Of a DNA stretch of 64,000 nucleotides, positions 11,304 to 24,567 are shown one piece after another. The position numbers were made by a program, and so were the translations under genes. A model generated the notes under the pieces. It was not told the origin of the DNA, did not search any database, and saw only the letters and a list, made by a program, of their open reading frames with translations. How positions within the stretch are numbered: position 1 is the first letter of the stretch; every line of letters begins with the position of its first letter. Source of the stretch: Apostichopus japonicus (lineage: Eukaryota > Echinodermata > Holothuroidea > Aspidochirotida > Stichopodidae); NCBI RefSeq assembly GCF_037975245.1, contig NC_092575.1:5323501-5387500 (forward strand), given 5' to 3'.

Positions 11304-13650
11304 CCCTGAAATTAATCTTTTCAAAGTGGTCTATGTATGGGGATGGCGAGACACTTTACCTCACAATAAATTAAGCTGTTTTGTCAATGGCTAGGCTAAA
11401 ATTTAAATAAGATTTAAGATAAACAGGTCAGTACAATTTGGTATAGATTTCAGAAGTGATGACAATAATGACACAATGTCCTTGTGATGATACATAATGG
11501 GATCATAGGGTTCACTGAGGGGAAGCAATGGAAACTAATAACTCTCAGATAATTCTTACATGAAATGAAGGGAGACTTGATCACAAGCTTGTGTGGCAAT
11601 AAATAACTAAGTGGTGTTAGAGGTTGGAATATTTAACAGTGAAATACTGATGGTGTAAATTGTAAAATATATCCCTGAAATGCAGGCTACGGAAGGTCTT
11701 TGTTATGGGAATTAAGTAACAAAGAGACAATATGCAACACATGCAAAGACTGGACCATACAACGAAAGGTAGTTTTCATGTCGATTGAACTGACAGACAG
11801 TTTTCCAATCTTGAAACTCAAAGTTTTTTCGTTCTTGATTGAACCATATTTGAAGTCAGATAGCAGTGCATAGTGTGTGAATGGGGAGGGGAGAGTGGGA
11901 GGAGGAGGGGCGTTTTCCTTGATTTAATGGTTATTAATTACATATCATGTATGTATTAAGTAAAGCTATTATCCTTCATTTGAGCTGGGCAATGATTACA
12001 AATGATTTATTACAAAAACTAATAAGGATTTTCAGTAATGAAAACCACGTTCACCACTGTGCTGCATGGTGGGCATGTGCACGTATAGAACCCACTTTGA
12101 TTTGAGGAGAGGGGGGGAGGGGGTTTAAAGATTTGCCCGAAAATTTAACCAATAGAAAGAGCAAACTGGTGACGTTGCAAATTTGTATGCAATCGGACCT
12201 CTGCTGCATGATATAACCATTGACTTTCATGAAAATATAGAGAGATCAGTTACTCACCAACAGCAGCCTACTGTATATATAGTGTGCTGTTCTAGCTATT
12301 CTGCGGGATGCCCTTCTAACCCAACAAGTGGGATGGTTCTCCCACCACACCTGCCTGATCAGATTTGGTATGATAAAGCTTTCTGCTCTGCCAAAGCAAA
12401 ACTGTTCATTACACTTTTCAAAGAATATCGATACAGGGGTGATGTTTTGTTTATTTTTAAAATGTCCTCCTTTGTGACATTACAAATATATTATGATGTG
12501 GTTAAATGCAACAAATTCTTAAAAATTAAACCCTATTAGAAAGATCTGCTGTATGAGCACCATGCCGTAGCTACAAGTTTCATACAATCTAGCTGCTGTC
12601 ATTGTGAACTGTAGTCTGACTGAAAAGTAGCCTGCACTGCTGAAAGCTTTTCTTCTTGTTATGTGTTAACCAAATTCAGTAGCATGTGTCCTTGCTGTGA
12701 GCTTACACTCTAAACTGTAGATTGTGTATACATTTTGAAAAAGGATAGAATTTGTTCAGTATGACAGATACAAGCAGGTAATTTTCAGTGTTAGTTAGTT
12801 TAGTGTAGGCATGCTAACTTTAAGTGCAAAACAGCAGGTATTTCAATTTGACACAATTTCTTTTAGCATTTATTTTGTAACATGCCTAAGAATTGACTCT
12901 TGTGCAATTTGCTTGAACCAATTTAAAGTTTTCATAAAGTATGTACTTTGAATCCAACATATAGTGACCAATAAAGTAACTGATAGGGACCGCTCATATT
13001 TTCCCTCCAATTTATATGAATTATGCCTGACACACCTACAGAATGTACATACCACATTGAATACTGCACCAGTTCTTGGATACAAGAAGGAGGGGGGGGG
13101 GTGGTTGTATTTACTTGACTTTCACACTTTTTCCAAGTCAATATACAATACCAACAAAATTGCAATTGAGTCTAAGCTCTATGATCATATTTGGAATAGC
13201 GCTACTGTATATCAAGCATTGTATTTATTTATTATTATATAAGTTGAATGACTGGAGTCTGCAAGACAGGACACTGACAAAATATATCCTAGAGACTAGT
13301 GTGAAACAAATTTGACCAATGAACCTAACTGTTTCAAACAAAACTTATCCAAAATCAAAGTTGGTATAAATGAAAACCGCGAGATAATACTTCAATTCTA
13401 ATTTTGTGCCTGTTCAACACTTTTGAGGTAAACAGTACTGCAAGACCATTCAAAACTTTTTCAGCAAAGGAGCAACCTTTCCTCTGCTATTAGTATTATA
13501 TTTCCATGTGTACTGTGAATCTGTGACTGTGAAACAAGCCATAAGCCTCCAAAATGTTAGCAGCTTTCAGTTCATTGAACAATAAACAAGAGACAGACAG
13601 AACTGTGGGCACACTGTCCTTTTTGTTACACCTATGACCTTGATGAGGGC
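11304..13650. other. Spacer, no supportable gene
   Basis: AT-rich sequence with G-runs at about 12,108 and 13,092. Open frames of up to 118 codons (12,183-12,539, +) lack recognisable motifs and are not bounded by convincing splice sites. I see no RNA gene. Confidence 0.45.
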
Positions 13651-13656
13651 TCTTAT

Positions 13657-13791
13657 CAGGGAGTTGTTAATGGAACAACTCACTGGTATTATCAAGCTGT
13701 GCAATGCATACCTGAGAGATATCAATGGCATCTCACTGCATGTATACTCCACTGTTGAATCAGGGAGTTGTTGTTCCATAACAACTCCCTG
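13657..13791. repeat. Paired CAGGGAGTTGTT hairpins
   Basis: Two hairpins with arm CAGGGAGTTGTT and inverse AACAACTCCCTG lie at 13,657-13,687 and 13,761-13,791. A third copy sits inside the TTAA MITE at 10,991-11,015. Loops are 4-8 nt. Confidence 0.75.
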
Positions 13792-15351
13792 GTTGAATGT
13801 ACATGCGCTACATTTGTACACAGGTATTGTATGTACAGTACAGCTACCTGCAGTGTAGGGATGAACTATATACTGTATAAACAGTTTCAAGTCTGGGCTA
13901 CTCTTATATACACAAACAATAGGCTCAATAGCAATTGTTACCTTGTTGCTAGCATAGTGGTCAAGAACAGAACACAATGTACAGAAAAAATATAATTACT
14001 AGACAAAAAGTAATTTGAATGGGAATATTAAAAAAACCCAATGAAGTATGATTTACCTAAGTTTAATACATTTGTCTATTTGGTTCCTGGGAAACGCATT
14101 CCCAAAAGTGTGATAGAATTATTGGAACACGACATCTACATGCTACCAAATAGCCGTTACAGGCCATGAGACCGAAGGGCAGCAAGACTGAAGGTCTACA
14201 TGATTATCACATACCAGGACTACAACATGAAATCGGTACCCAACACACTATACTATATACTGTACTGTATGTACTGTATGTACTGTACTGTATATACTCA
14301 GAATAGGCCTAATGTAAGGTCTGCTGTTTTTTTCTGTGAAAAATGAAGTGAAAATTTGAAAATTTGAATTCAAAGACTTGCTTTCAATACAAAACACATG
14401 TATATTTAAACTCAGACAAAGACATTAACTTGAGTTGTCACTTGAAATTATCACATACCATGACTTCAAAATGAAATCAGTACCCAACACACTATACTAT
14501 ATACTATATATACTGTATGTACTGTACTGTATATACTAAGAATAGGCCTAATGTAAGGTCTGCTGTTTTTTTCTGTGAAAAATGAAGTGAAAATTTGAAA
14601 ATTTGAATTCAAAGACTTGCTTTCAATACAAAACACATGTATATTTAAACTCAGACAAAGACATTAACTTGAGTTGTCACTTGAAATTATCACATACCAT
14701 GACTTCAAAATGAAATCAGTACCCAACACACTATACTATATACTATATATACTGTATGTACTGTACTGTATATACTAAGAATAGGCCTAATGTAAGGTCT
14801 GCTGTTTTTTTCTGTGAAAAATGAAGTGAAAATTTGAAAATTTGAATTCAAAGACTTGCTTTCAATACAAAACACATGTATATTTAAGCCCAGACATAGA
14901 CATTAACTTGAGTTGTCACTTGAAATTATCACATACCCAGGACTACAACATGAAATCGGTACCCAACACACATACTGAACTGTAGGTAGTGTACTGTATA
15001 TACTCACAATAAGCCTAATGTAAGGTCTGCTAGTTTTTTCTGTGAAATATGAATTATAAATTGGAAAATTTTAATTGAAAGACTTGCTTTCAATACATAA
15101 CACATGTATATTTAAGCTCAGACAAAGACATTAACTTGAGTTGTCACTTGAAATTATCACATACCATGACTTCAAAATGAAATCAGTACCCAACAGACTA
15201 TACTGTATATACTGTACTGTATGTACTGTACTGTATATACTAAGAATAGGCCTTATGTAGGGTGTGCTATTTTTTCGTGTGAAATATGAAATAAAAAGTT
15301 GGAAAATTTGAATTCAAAGACTTGCTTTCAATACAAAACACATGTATATTT

Positions 15352-16251
15352 GGGGTACACCCCTCAGTCCGACAAGTTTTCAGTCCGACAAGTTTTCAAT
15401 CCGAAAATAAAACACACGTTTTCAGTCCGAAAAAGAAATACACGTTTTCAGTCCGAAAATGAAATACACGTTTTCAGTCCGAAAATAAAATACACGTTTT
15501 CAGTCCGAAAATGTTTTCAGTTGGGGAGTGAAAGCAGTTTTAATGCCATAATATCACAAATAAAATGTGAAATCCCGAACTGATAGTAAAGATATCGATT
15601 GAATCTTTCGTATTTACTCATAATTGACAAATAAGGAGTTAAGTTTTAAAAAATATATTGGAATTTTCGGTCCCCCTGGGACCTTCGTCAGCAATATTGG
15701 TAGTTGAATGAAAAGTACAAAATGAAACACAATGAAAGTATGACGCTAGGTTTAAAGTGTAAATTGCATTGATGGAATTAGAACCAAACAAACCATGACT
15801 ATACAGAAAGCTGATTAAGGAGCGAAGAACGGATTATATATGTTTGTAGAACTGATAGTTGTTAAGGGGTCCCAAGTCTTTGTTGAGGCTGGTGATGTGA
15901 GACTTAATACAAAAGATTCAATCGATTTTTTTACTATCAGTTCGTTTATTGGTGATAGTATGGCATTAAAACTGCTTTCATTCCCTAACTGAAAACGTGT
16001 TTCTCATTTTCGGACTGAAAACGTGTATTTCATTTTCGGACTGAAAACGTGAATTTTATTTTCGGACTGAAAACGTGAATTTTATTTTCGGACTGAAAAC
16101 GTGTCGGACTGAAAACTCGTTTTTTCCGGACTGAGAACGTGTATTTTATTTTCGGACTGAAAACTTGTCGGACTGAAAACTCGTTTTTTCGGACTGAAAA
16201 CGTGTATTATATTTTCGGACTGAAAACGTGTCGGACTGACAACGTGTACCC
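15352..16251. mobile_element. Foldback element family 2 (900 bp) with 8-bp TSD
   Basis: Inserted in a satellite unit. Flanks GTATATTT at 15,344-15,351 and 16,252-16,259 form an exact 8-bp target-site duplication. The left end starts GGGGTACAC and the right end finishes GTGTACCC. Long inverted arms hold tandem ~26-bp modules with TTTTCAGTCCGAAAAT (left) and ATTTTCGGACTGAAAACGTG (right). Inner arms also match (GCAGTTTTAATGCCAT against ATGGCATTAAAACTGC). An 8-bp TSD fits hAT-like transposition. No transposase frame is present, so it depends on an enzyme from elsewhere. Confidence 0.88.
15655..15700 (-). ncRNA. Hammerhead-ribozyme-like core motif
   Basis: Read on the minus strand: CTGACGA (from 15,691 to 15,685), then a GGTCC...GGACC stem, then GAAA (15,668-15,665). 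This is the order and spacing of the hammerhead catalytic core CUGANGA, stem II, GAAA. The base before CUGA is the 3' end of CAATATTG, which is self-complementary. I could not find a full stem III partner with a cleavage UH in the expected place, so catalytic activity is not shown. Confidence 0.4.
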
Positions 16252-19200
16252 GTATATTTAAGCCCAGACATAGACATTAACTTGAGTTGTCACTTCAAAT
16301 TAACACATACCATGACTTCAAAATGAAATCAGTACCCAACACACTATACTATATACTGTATATACTGTACTGTATGTACTGTACTGTATATACTAAGAAT
16401 AGGCCTAATGTAAGGTCTGCTAGTTTTTTCTGTGAAATATGAAGTGAAATATTGGAAAATTTGAATTCAAAGACTTGCTTTCAATACAAAACACATGTAT
16501 ATTTAAGCCCAGACATAGACATTAACTTGAGTTGTCACTTCAAATTAACACATACCATGACTTCAAAATGAAATCAGTACCCAACACACTATACTATATA
16601 CTGTATATACTGTACTGTATGTACTGTATATACTAAGAATAGGCCTAATGTAAGGTCTGCTAGTTTTTTCTGTGAAATATGAAGTGAAAATTTGAAAATT
16701 TGAATTCAAAGACTTGCTTTCAATACAAAACACATGTATATTTAAGCTCAGACAAAGACATTAACTTGAGTTGTCACTTGAAATTAACACATACCATGAC
16801 TTCAAAATGAAATCAGTACCCAACACACTATACTATATACTGTATATACTGTACTGTATGTACTGTAAGTGTATATACTAAGAATAGGCCTAATGTAAGG
16901 TCAGCTAGTTTTTTTCTGTGAAATATGAAGTGAAAATTGGAAAATTTTAATTCAAAGACTTGCTTTCAATACAAAACACATGTATATTTAAGCCCAGACA
17001 AAGACATTAACTTGAGTTGTCACTTGAAATTAACACATACCATGACTTCAAAATGAAATCAGTACCCAACACACTATACTATATACTGTATATACTGTAC
17101 TGTATGTACTGTACTGTATATACTAAGAATAGGCCTAATGTAAGGTCTGCTATTTTTTTGTGTAAAATATGAAGTAAAATATTGGAAAATTTTAATTCAA
17201 AGACTTGCTTTCAATACAAAACACATGTATATTTAAGCCCAGACATAAACATTAACTTGAGTTGTCACTTGAAATTAACACATACCATGACTTCAAAATG
17301 AAATCAGTACCCAACACACTATACTATATACTGTATATACTGTACTGTATGTACTGTACTGTACTGTACTGTATATACTAAGAATAGGCCTTATGTAAGG
17401 TCTGCTAGTTTTTTTCTGTGAAATATGAAGTGAAAATTTGAAAATTTTAATTCAAAGACTTGCTTTCAATACAAAAGACATGTATATTTAAGCCCAGACA
17501 TAGACATTAACTTGAGTTGTCACTTCAAATTAACACATACCATGACTTCAAAATGAAATCAGTACCCAACACACTATACTATATACTGTATATACTGTAC
17601 TGTATGTACTGTACTGTATATACTATGAATAGGCCTTATGTAAGGTGTGCTATTTTTTCGTGTGAAATATGAAATAAAATATTGGAAAATTTTAATTCAA
17701 AGACTTGCTTTCAATACAAAACACATGTATATTTAAGCCCAGACATAAACATTAACTTGAGTTGTCACTTCAAATTAACACATACCATGACTTCAAAATG
17801 AAATCAGTACCCAACACACTATACTATATACTGTATATACTGTACTGTATGTACTGTACTGTATATACTAAGAATAGGCCTAATGTAAGGTCAGCTAGTC
17901 TTTTTTTGTGAAATATGAAGTGAAAATTGGAAAATTTGAATTCAAAGACTTGCTTTCAATACAAAACACATGTATATTTAAGCTCAGACAAAGACATTAA
18001 CTTGAGTTGTCACTTGAAATTATCACATACCATGACTTCAAAATGAAATCAGTACCCAACACACTATACTATATACTGTATATACTGTACTGTATGTACT
18101 GTACTGTACTGTATATACTAAGAATAGGCCTTATGTAAGGTCTGCTAGTTTTTTTCTGTGAAATATGAAGTGAAAATTTGAAAATTTTAATTCAAAGACT
18201 TGCTTTCAATACAAAAGACATGTATATTTAAGCCCAGACATAGACATTAACTTGAGTTGTCACTTCAAATTAACACATACCATGACTTCAAAATGAAATC
18301 AGTACCCAACACACTATACTATATACTGTATATACTGTACTGTATGTACTGTACTGTATATACTAAGAATAGGCCTTATGTAAGGTGTGCTATTTTTTCG
18401 TGTGAAATATGAAATAAAATATTGGAAAATTTTAATTCAAAGACTTGCTTTCAATACAAAAGACATGTATATTTAAGCCCAGACAAAGACATTAACTTGA
18501 GTTGTCACTTGAAATTAACACATACCATGACTTCAAAATGAAATCAGTACCCAACACACTATACTATATACTGTATATACTGTACTGTATGTACTGTACT
18601 GTATATACTAAGAATAGGCCTAATGTAAGGTCTGCTAGTTTTTTCTGTGAAATATGAAGTGAAATATTGGAAAATTTTAATTCAAAGACTTGCTTTCAAA
18701 ACAAAACACATGTATATTTAAGCTCAGACAAAGACATTAACTTGAGTTGTCACTTGAAATTATCACATACCATGACTTCAAAATGAAATCAGTACCCAAC
18801 ACACTATACTATATACTGTATATACTGTACTGTATGTACTGTACTGTACTGTATATACTAAGAATAGGCCTTATGTAAGGTCTGCTAGTTTTTTTCTGTG
18901 AAATATGAAGTGAAAATTTTAATTCAAAGACTTGCTTTCAATACAAAACACATAATGTAAGCCCAGACATAGACATTAACTTGAGTTGTCACTTCAAATT
19001 AACACATACCATGACTTCAAAATGAAATCAGTACCCAACACACTATACTATATACTGTATATACTGTACTGTATGTACTGTACTGTATATACTAAGAATA
19101 GGCCTTATGTAAGGTCTGCTATTTTTTTGTGTAAAATATGAAGTAAAATATTGGAAAATTTTAATTCAAAGACTTGCTTTCAATACAAAACACATGTATA

Positions 19201-20619
19201 TTTAAGCCCAGACATAAACATTAACTTGAGTTGTCACTTCAAATTAACACATACCATGACTTCAAAATGAAATCAGTACCCAACACACTATACTATATAC
19301 TGTATATACTGTACTGTATGTACTGTACTGTACTGTATATACTAAGAATAGGCCTTATGTAAGGTCTGCTAGTTTTTTCTGTGAAATATGAAGTGAAAAT
19401 TTGAAAATTTTAATTCAAAGACTTGCTTTCAATACAAAAGACATGTATATTTAAGCCCAGACATAGACATTAACTTGAGTTGTCACTTCAAATTAACACA
19501 TACCATGACTTCAAAATGAAATCAGTACCCAACACACTATACTATATACTGTATATACTGTACTGTATGTACTGTACTGTATATACTAAGAATAGGCCTT
19601 ATGTAAGGTGTGCTATTTTTTCGTGTGAAATATGAAATAAAATATTGGAAAATTTTAATTCAAAGACTTGCTTTCAATACAAAAGACATGTATATTTAAG
19701 CCCAGACATAAACATTAACTTGAGTTGTCACTTCAAATTAACACATACCATGACTTCAAAATGAAATCAGTACCCAACACACTATACTATATACTGTATA
19801 TACTGTACTGTATGTACTGTACTGTATATACTAAGAATAGGCCTAATGTAAGGTCAGCTAGTCTTTTTTTGTGAAATATGAAGTGAAAATTGGAAAATTT
19901 GAATTCAAAGACTTGCTTTCAATACAAAACACATGTATATTTAAGCTCAGACAAAGACATTAACTTGAGTTGTCACTTGAAATTATCACATACCATGACT
20001 TCAAAATGAAATCAGTACCCAACACACTATACTATATACTGTATATACTGTACTGTATGTACTGTACTGTACTGTATATACTAAGAATAGGCCTTATGTA
20101 AGGTCTGCTAGTTTTTTTCTGTGAAATATGAAGTGAAAATTTTAATTCAAAGACTTGCTTTCAATACAAAACACATGTATATTTAAGCCCAGACATAGAC
20201 ATTAACTTGAGTTGTCACTTCAAATTAACACATACCATGACTTCAAAATGAAATCAGTACCCAACACACTATACTATATACTGTATATACTGTACTGTAT
20301 GTACTGTACTGTATATACTAAGAATAGGCCTTATGTAAGGTGTGCTATTTTTTCGTGTGAAATATGAAATAAAATATTGGAAAATTTTAATTCAAAGACT
20401 TGCTTTCAATACAAAACACATGTATATTTAAGCCCAGACATAGACATTAACTTGAGTTGTCACTTCAAATTAACACATACCATGACTTCAAAATGAAATC
20501 AGTACCCAACACACTATACTATATACTGTATATACTGTACTGTATGTACTGTACTGTATATACTAAGAATAGGCCTAATGTAAGGTCTGCTATTTTTTTG
20601 TGTAAAATATGAAGTAAAA

Positions 20620-21480
20620 ATTGGGAAATTTGAATTCAAAGACTTGCTTTCAATACAAAACACATGTATATTCAAGCTCAGACATAGACATTAACTTGAG
20701 TTGTCACTTGAAATTATCACATACCCAGGACTACAACATGAAATCAGTACCCAACACACATACTGTACTGTATGTAGTGTACTGTATACTGTATGTACGG
20801 TTACATCTCTATGTTCTGACGTCTCTGTTCCGACATCTCTATGTTCCGACTTCTCTATGTTCCGACAATTTTTCGGGCTCAATTTTCATTGGTCCAAAAT
20901 TATTTTAGACCAAATTTTTTTATGACCATATTTTTTTTGAACCAACTTTTTTCGGACCAAAATTTTTTTTGACCAAACTAATTTTGGTCCCAAAAAATTT
21001 GAGTACAAACAATTAAATTTCGGGTCACAAGCAATTTTCGGTCACAAGCACTTTTTGGGTCATAACAAACTTTGGGCCCTTTCTTTTTTGGAGCATCCAA
21101 AAAGATTGAGTCTCCCCCAAAAAATTGGGTCCGTAAAAATTTTGGTCAAAAAAAATTATAAAGTCCAAACAAATTGTCGGAACAAAGAGACGTCGGAACA
21201 AAGAGACGTCGGAACATAGAGACGTCGGAACATAGGGATGTCACCGTATGTACTGTACTGTACAACATGAAATCAGTACCCAACACACTATATTGTACTG
21301 TATATGTTCTGTATGAACTGTATGTACCTGTACTGTATATACTAAGAATAATGTCAGGTCTGCTAGTTTTTTGTGTGAAATATAAAGTAAAGGTTGGAAA
21401 ATTTTAATTCAAAGACTTGCTTTCAATACAAAACACATATATGCAAGCTCAGACATAGACATTAACTTGAGTTGTCACTT
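20620..21480. repeat. Segmental duplication inside satellite, copy 1
   Basis: Matches 23,334-24,210 at an offset of 2714 bp left of the foldback element and 2730 bp right of it; the 16-bp step is the extra terminal module. It includes the foldback element and both flanking satellite units. The copies diverge near 21,480 and 24,210. Confidence 0.8.
20799..21245. mobile_element. Foldback element family 1, copy 2 (447 bp) with 8-bp TSD
   Basis: Flanks GTATGTAC at 20,791-20,798 and 21,246-21,253 are an exact 8-bp duplication inside a satellite unit. Ends are GGTTACATCTCTATGTT and the inverse CATAGGGATGTCACC. Both ends carry 16-bp modules around TCGGAACA(T/A)AGAGACG. The interior is complementary A/T-rich arms without a coding frame. 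Confidence 0.88.
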
Positions 21481-23333
21481 GAAATTATCACATACCATGA
21501 CTTCAAAATGAAATCAGTACCCAACACACTATACTATATACTCTGTACTGTATGTACTGTACTGTACTGTATATACTAAGAATAGGCCTTATGTAAGGTG
21601 TGCTATTTTTTCGTGTGAAATATGAAATAAAATATTGGAAAATTTTAATTCAAAGACTTGCTTTCAATACAAAACACATGTATATTTAAGCCCAGACATA
21701 GACATTAACTTGAGTTGTCACTTCAAATTAACACATACCATGACTTCAAAATGAAATCAGTACCCAACACACTATACTATATACTGTATATACTGTACTG
21801 TATGTACTGTACTGTATATACTAAGAATAGGCCTTATGTAAGGTGTGCTATTTTTTCGTGTGAAATATGAAATAAAATATTGGAAAATTTTAATTCAAAG
21901 ACTTGCTTTCAATACAAAACACATGTATATTTAAGCCCAGACATAGACATTAACTTGAGTTGTCACTTCAAATTAACACATACCATGACTTCAAAATGAA
22001 ATCAGTACCCAACACACTATACTATATACTGTATATACTGTACTGTATGTACTGTACTGTACTGTATATACTAAGAATAGGCCTTATGTAAGGTCTGCTA
22101 GTTTTTTTCTGTGAAATATGAAGTGAAAATTTGAAAATTTTAATTCAAAGACTTGCTTTCAATACAAAACACATGTATATTTAAGCTCAGACAAAGACAT
22201 TAACTTGAGTTGTCACTTGAAATTATCACATACCATGACTTCAAAATGAAATCAGTACCCAACACACTATACTATATACTCTGTACTGTATGTACTGTAC
22301 TGTACTGTATATACTAAGAATAGGCCTTATGTAAGGTGTGCTATTTTTTCGTGTGAAATATGAAGTGAAAATTTGAAAATTTTAATTCAAAGACTTGCTT
22401 TCAATACAAAAGACATGTATATTTAAGCCCAGACATAGACATTAACTTGAGTTGTCACTTCAAATTAACACATACCATGACTTCAAAATGAAATCAGTAC
22501 CCAACACACTATACTATATACTGTATATACTGTACTGTATGTACTGTACTGTATATACTAAGAATAGGCCTTATGTAAGGTGTGCTATTTTTTCGTGTGA
22601 AATATGAAATAAAATATTGGAAAATTTGAATTCAAAGACTTGCTTTCAATACAAAACACATGTATATTTAAGCCCAGACATAAACATTAACTTGAGTTGT
22701 CACTTCAAATTAACACATACCATGACTTCAAAATGAAATCAGTACCCAACACACTATACTATATACTGTATATACTGTACTGTATGTACTGTACTGTATA
22801 TACTAAGAATAGGCCTAATGTAAGGTCAGCTAGTCTTTTTTTGTGAAATATGAAGTGAAAATTTGAATTCAAAGACTTGCTTTCAATACAAAACACATGT
22901 ATATTTAAGCCCAGACATAGACATTAACTTGAGTTGTCACTTCAAATTAACACATACCATGACTTCAAAATGAAATCAGTACCCAACACACTATACTATA
23001 TACTGTATATACTGTACTGTATGTACTGTACTGTATATACTAAGAATAGGCCTTATGTAAGGTCTGCTAGTTTTTTTCTGTGAAATATGAAGTGAAAATT
23101 TGAATTCAAAGACTTGCTTTCAATACAAAAGACATGTATATTTAAGCCCAGACATAGACATTAACTTGAGTTGTCACTTCAAATTAACACATACCATGAC
23201 TTCAAAATGAAATCAGTACCCAACACACTATACTATATACTGTATATACTGTACTGTATGTACTGTACTGTATATACTAAGAATAGGCCTTATGTAAGGT
23301 CTGCTATTTTTTTGTGTAAAATATGAAGTAAAA

Positions 23334-24210
23334 ATTGGGAAATTTGAATTCAAAGACTTGCTTTCAATACAAAACACATGTATATTCAAGCTCAGACATA
23401 GACATTAACTTGAGTTGTCACTTGAAATTATCACATACCCAGGACTACAACATGAAATCGGTACCCAACACACATACTGTACTGTATGTAGTGTACTGTA
23501 TACTGTACGTACGGTTACATCTCTATGTTCTGACGTCTCTGTTCCGACATCTCTATGTTCCGACTTCTCTATGTTCCGACAATTTTTCGGGCTTAATTTT
23601 CATCGGTCCAAAATTATTTTAGACCAAATTTTTTTATGACCATATTTTTTTTGAACCAACTTTTTTCGGACCAAATTTTTTTTTGACCAAACTAATTTTG
23701 GTCCCAAAAAATTTGAGTACAAACAATTAAATTTCGGGTCACAAGCAATTTTCGGTCACAAGCACTTTTTGGGTCATAACAAACTTTGGGCCCTTTCTTT
23801 TTTGGAGCATCCAAAAAGATTGAGTCTCCCCCAAAAAATTGGGTCCGTAAAAATTTTGGTCAAAAAAAATTATAAAGTCCAAACAAATTGTCGGAACAAA
23901 GAGACGTCGGAACAAAGAGACGTCGGAACAAAGAGACGTCGGAACATAGAGACGTCGGAACATAGGGATGTCACCGTATGTACTGTACTGTACAACATGA
24001 AATCAGTACCCAACACACTATATTGTACTGTATATGTTCTGTATGAACTGTATGTACCTGTACTGTATATACTAAGAATAATGTCAGGTCTGCTAGTTTT
24101 TTGTGTGAAATATAAAGTAAAGGTTGGAAAATTTTAATTCAAAGACTTGCTTTCAATACAAAACACATATATGCAAGCTCAGACATAGACATTAACTTGA
24201 GTTGTCACTT
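23334..24210. repeat. Segmental duplication inside satellite, copy 2
   Basis: Partner of the segment at 20,620. Differences are limited to scattered substitutions and the one additional 16-bp module. Confidence 0.8.
23513..23975. mobile_element. Foldback element family 1, copy 3 (463 bp)
   Basis: Nearly identical to the copy at 20,799, including flanking satellite, so it arose by duplication of the surrounding segment and not by a fresh insertion. Flanks are GTACGTAC (left, one change) and GTATGTAC (right). It is exactly 16 bp longer because its right end has one extra 16-bp module. Confidence 0.88.
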
Positions 24211-24567
24211 CAAACTATCATATACCAGGACTACAACATAAAATAGTACCCAACACACTGTACTGTTCACTAAGAATAATTTTAGGTGTGCTAGTTTTTT
24301 GTCTGAAATATGATTTCCAAGTTGCAAAATTTGAATTCAAAGACTTGCTTTCAATACAAAACACATATTCAAGCTCAGACATAGGCATTAACTTGAGTTG
24401 CCACTTCAAATTATCACACACCAGGACCACAACATGAAATCAGTTCCCGTATACCAAGAATAATGTAAGGTGTGCTTGGTTTTTGTCTAAAATATGAAGT
24501 CAAATTTGGAAATTTTTAATTCAAAGACTAGTTTTCAATATTAAACACATATTTGAGCTTAGACATA

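Larger units (their letters stand above)
14200..24567. repeat. ~240-bp satellite array, ~34 units
   Basis: The marker AAGAATAGGCC(T/A)AATGTAA recurs about every 238-250 bp from 14,295 to 24,460. Each unit contains a variable TACTG/TGTA microsatellite, a conserved CAAAGACTTGCTTTCAATAC block and CCATGACTTCAAAATGAAAT. Unit-length differences come mainly from the number of TACTG repeats. The edge units (before 14,460 and after 24,180) are the most diverged, as expected for an array homogenised from its centre. Three foldback elements interrupt it. No frame is kept across units. Confidence 0.9.

Noticed and set aside
12183-12539. 118-codon + frame
   Set aside because: No family resemblance, no bounding splice sites; part of it resembles a dispersed-repeat fragment (GCGGGATGCCCTTCTAACCC).
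13567-13977. 136-codon minus-strand frame
   Set aside because: Runs through two CAGGGAGTTGTT hairpins, shows no recognisable motif, and has overlapping frames of similar length on the other strand.
15299-15583. 94-codon + frame with repeated SVRKxN motif
   Set aside because: It is the translation of the 26-bp terminal modules of the foldback element.
14200-24567. CRISPR-like regular repeats
   Set aside because: The unit is ~240 bp with no unique spacers, in an intron-bearing animal genome.
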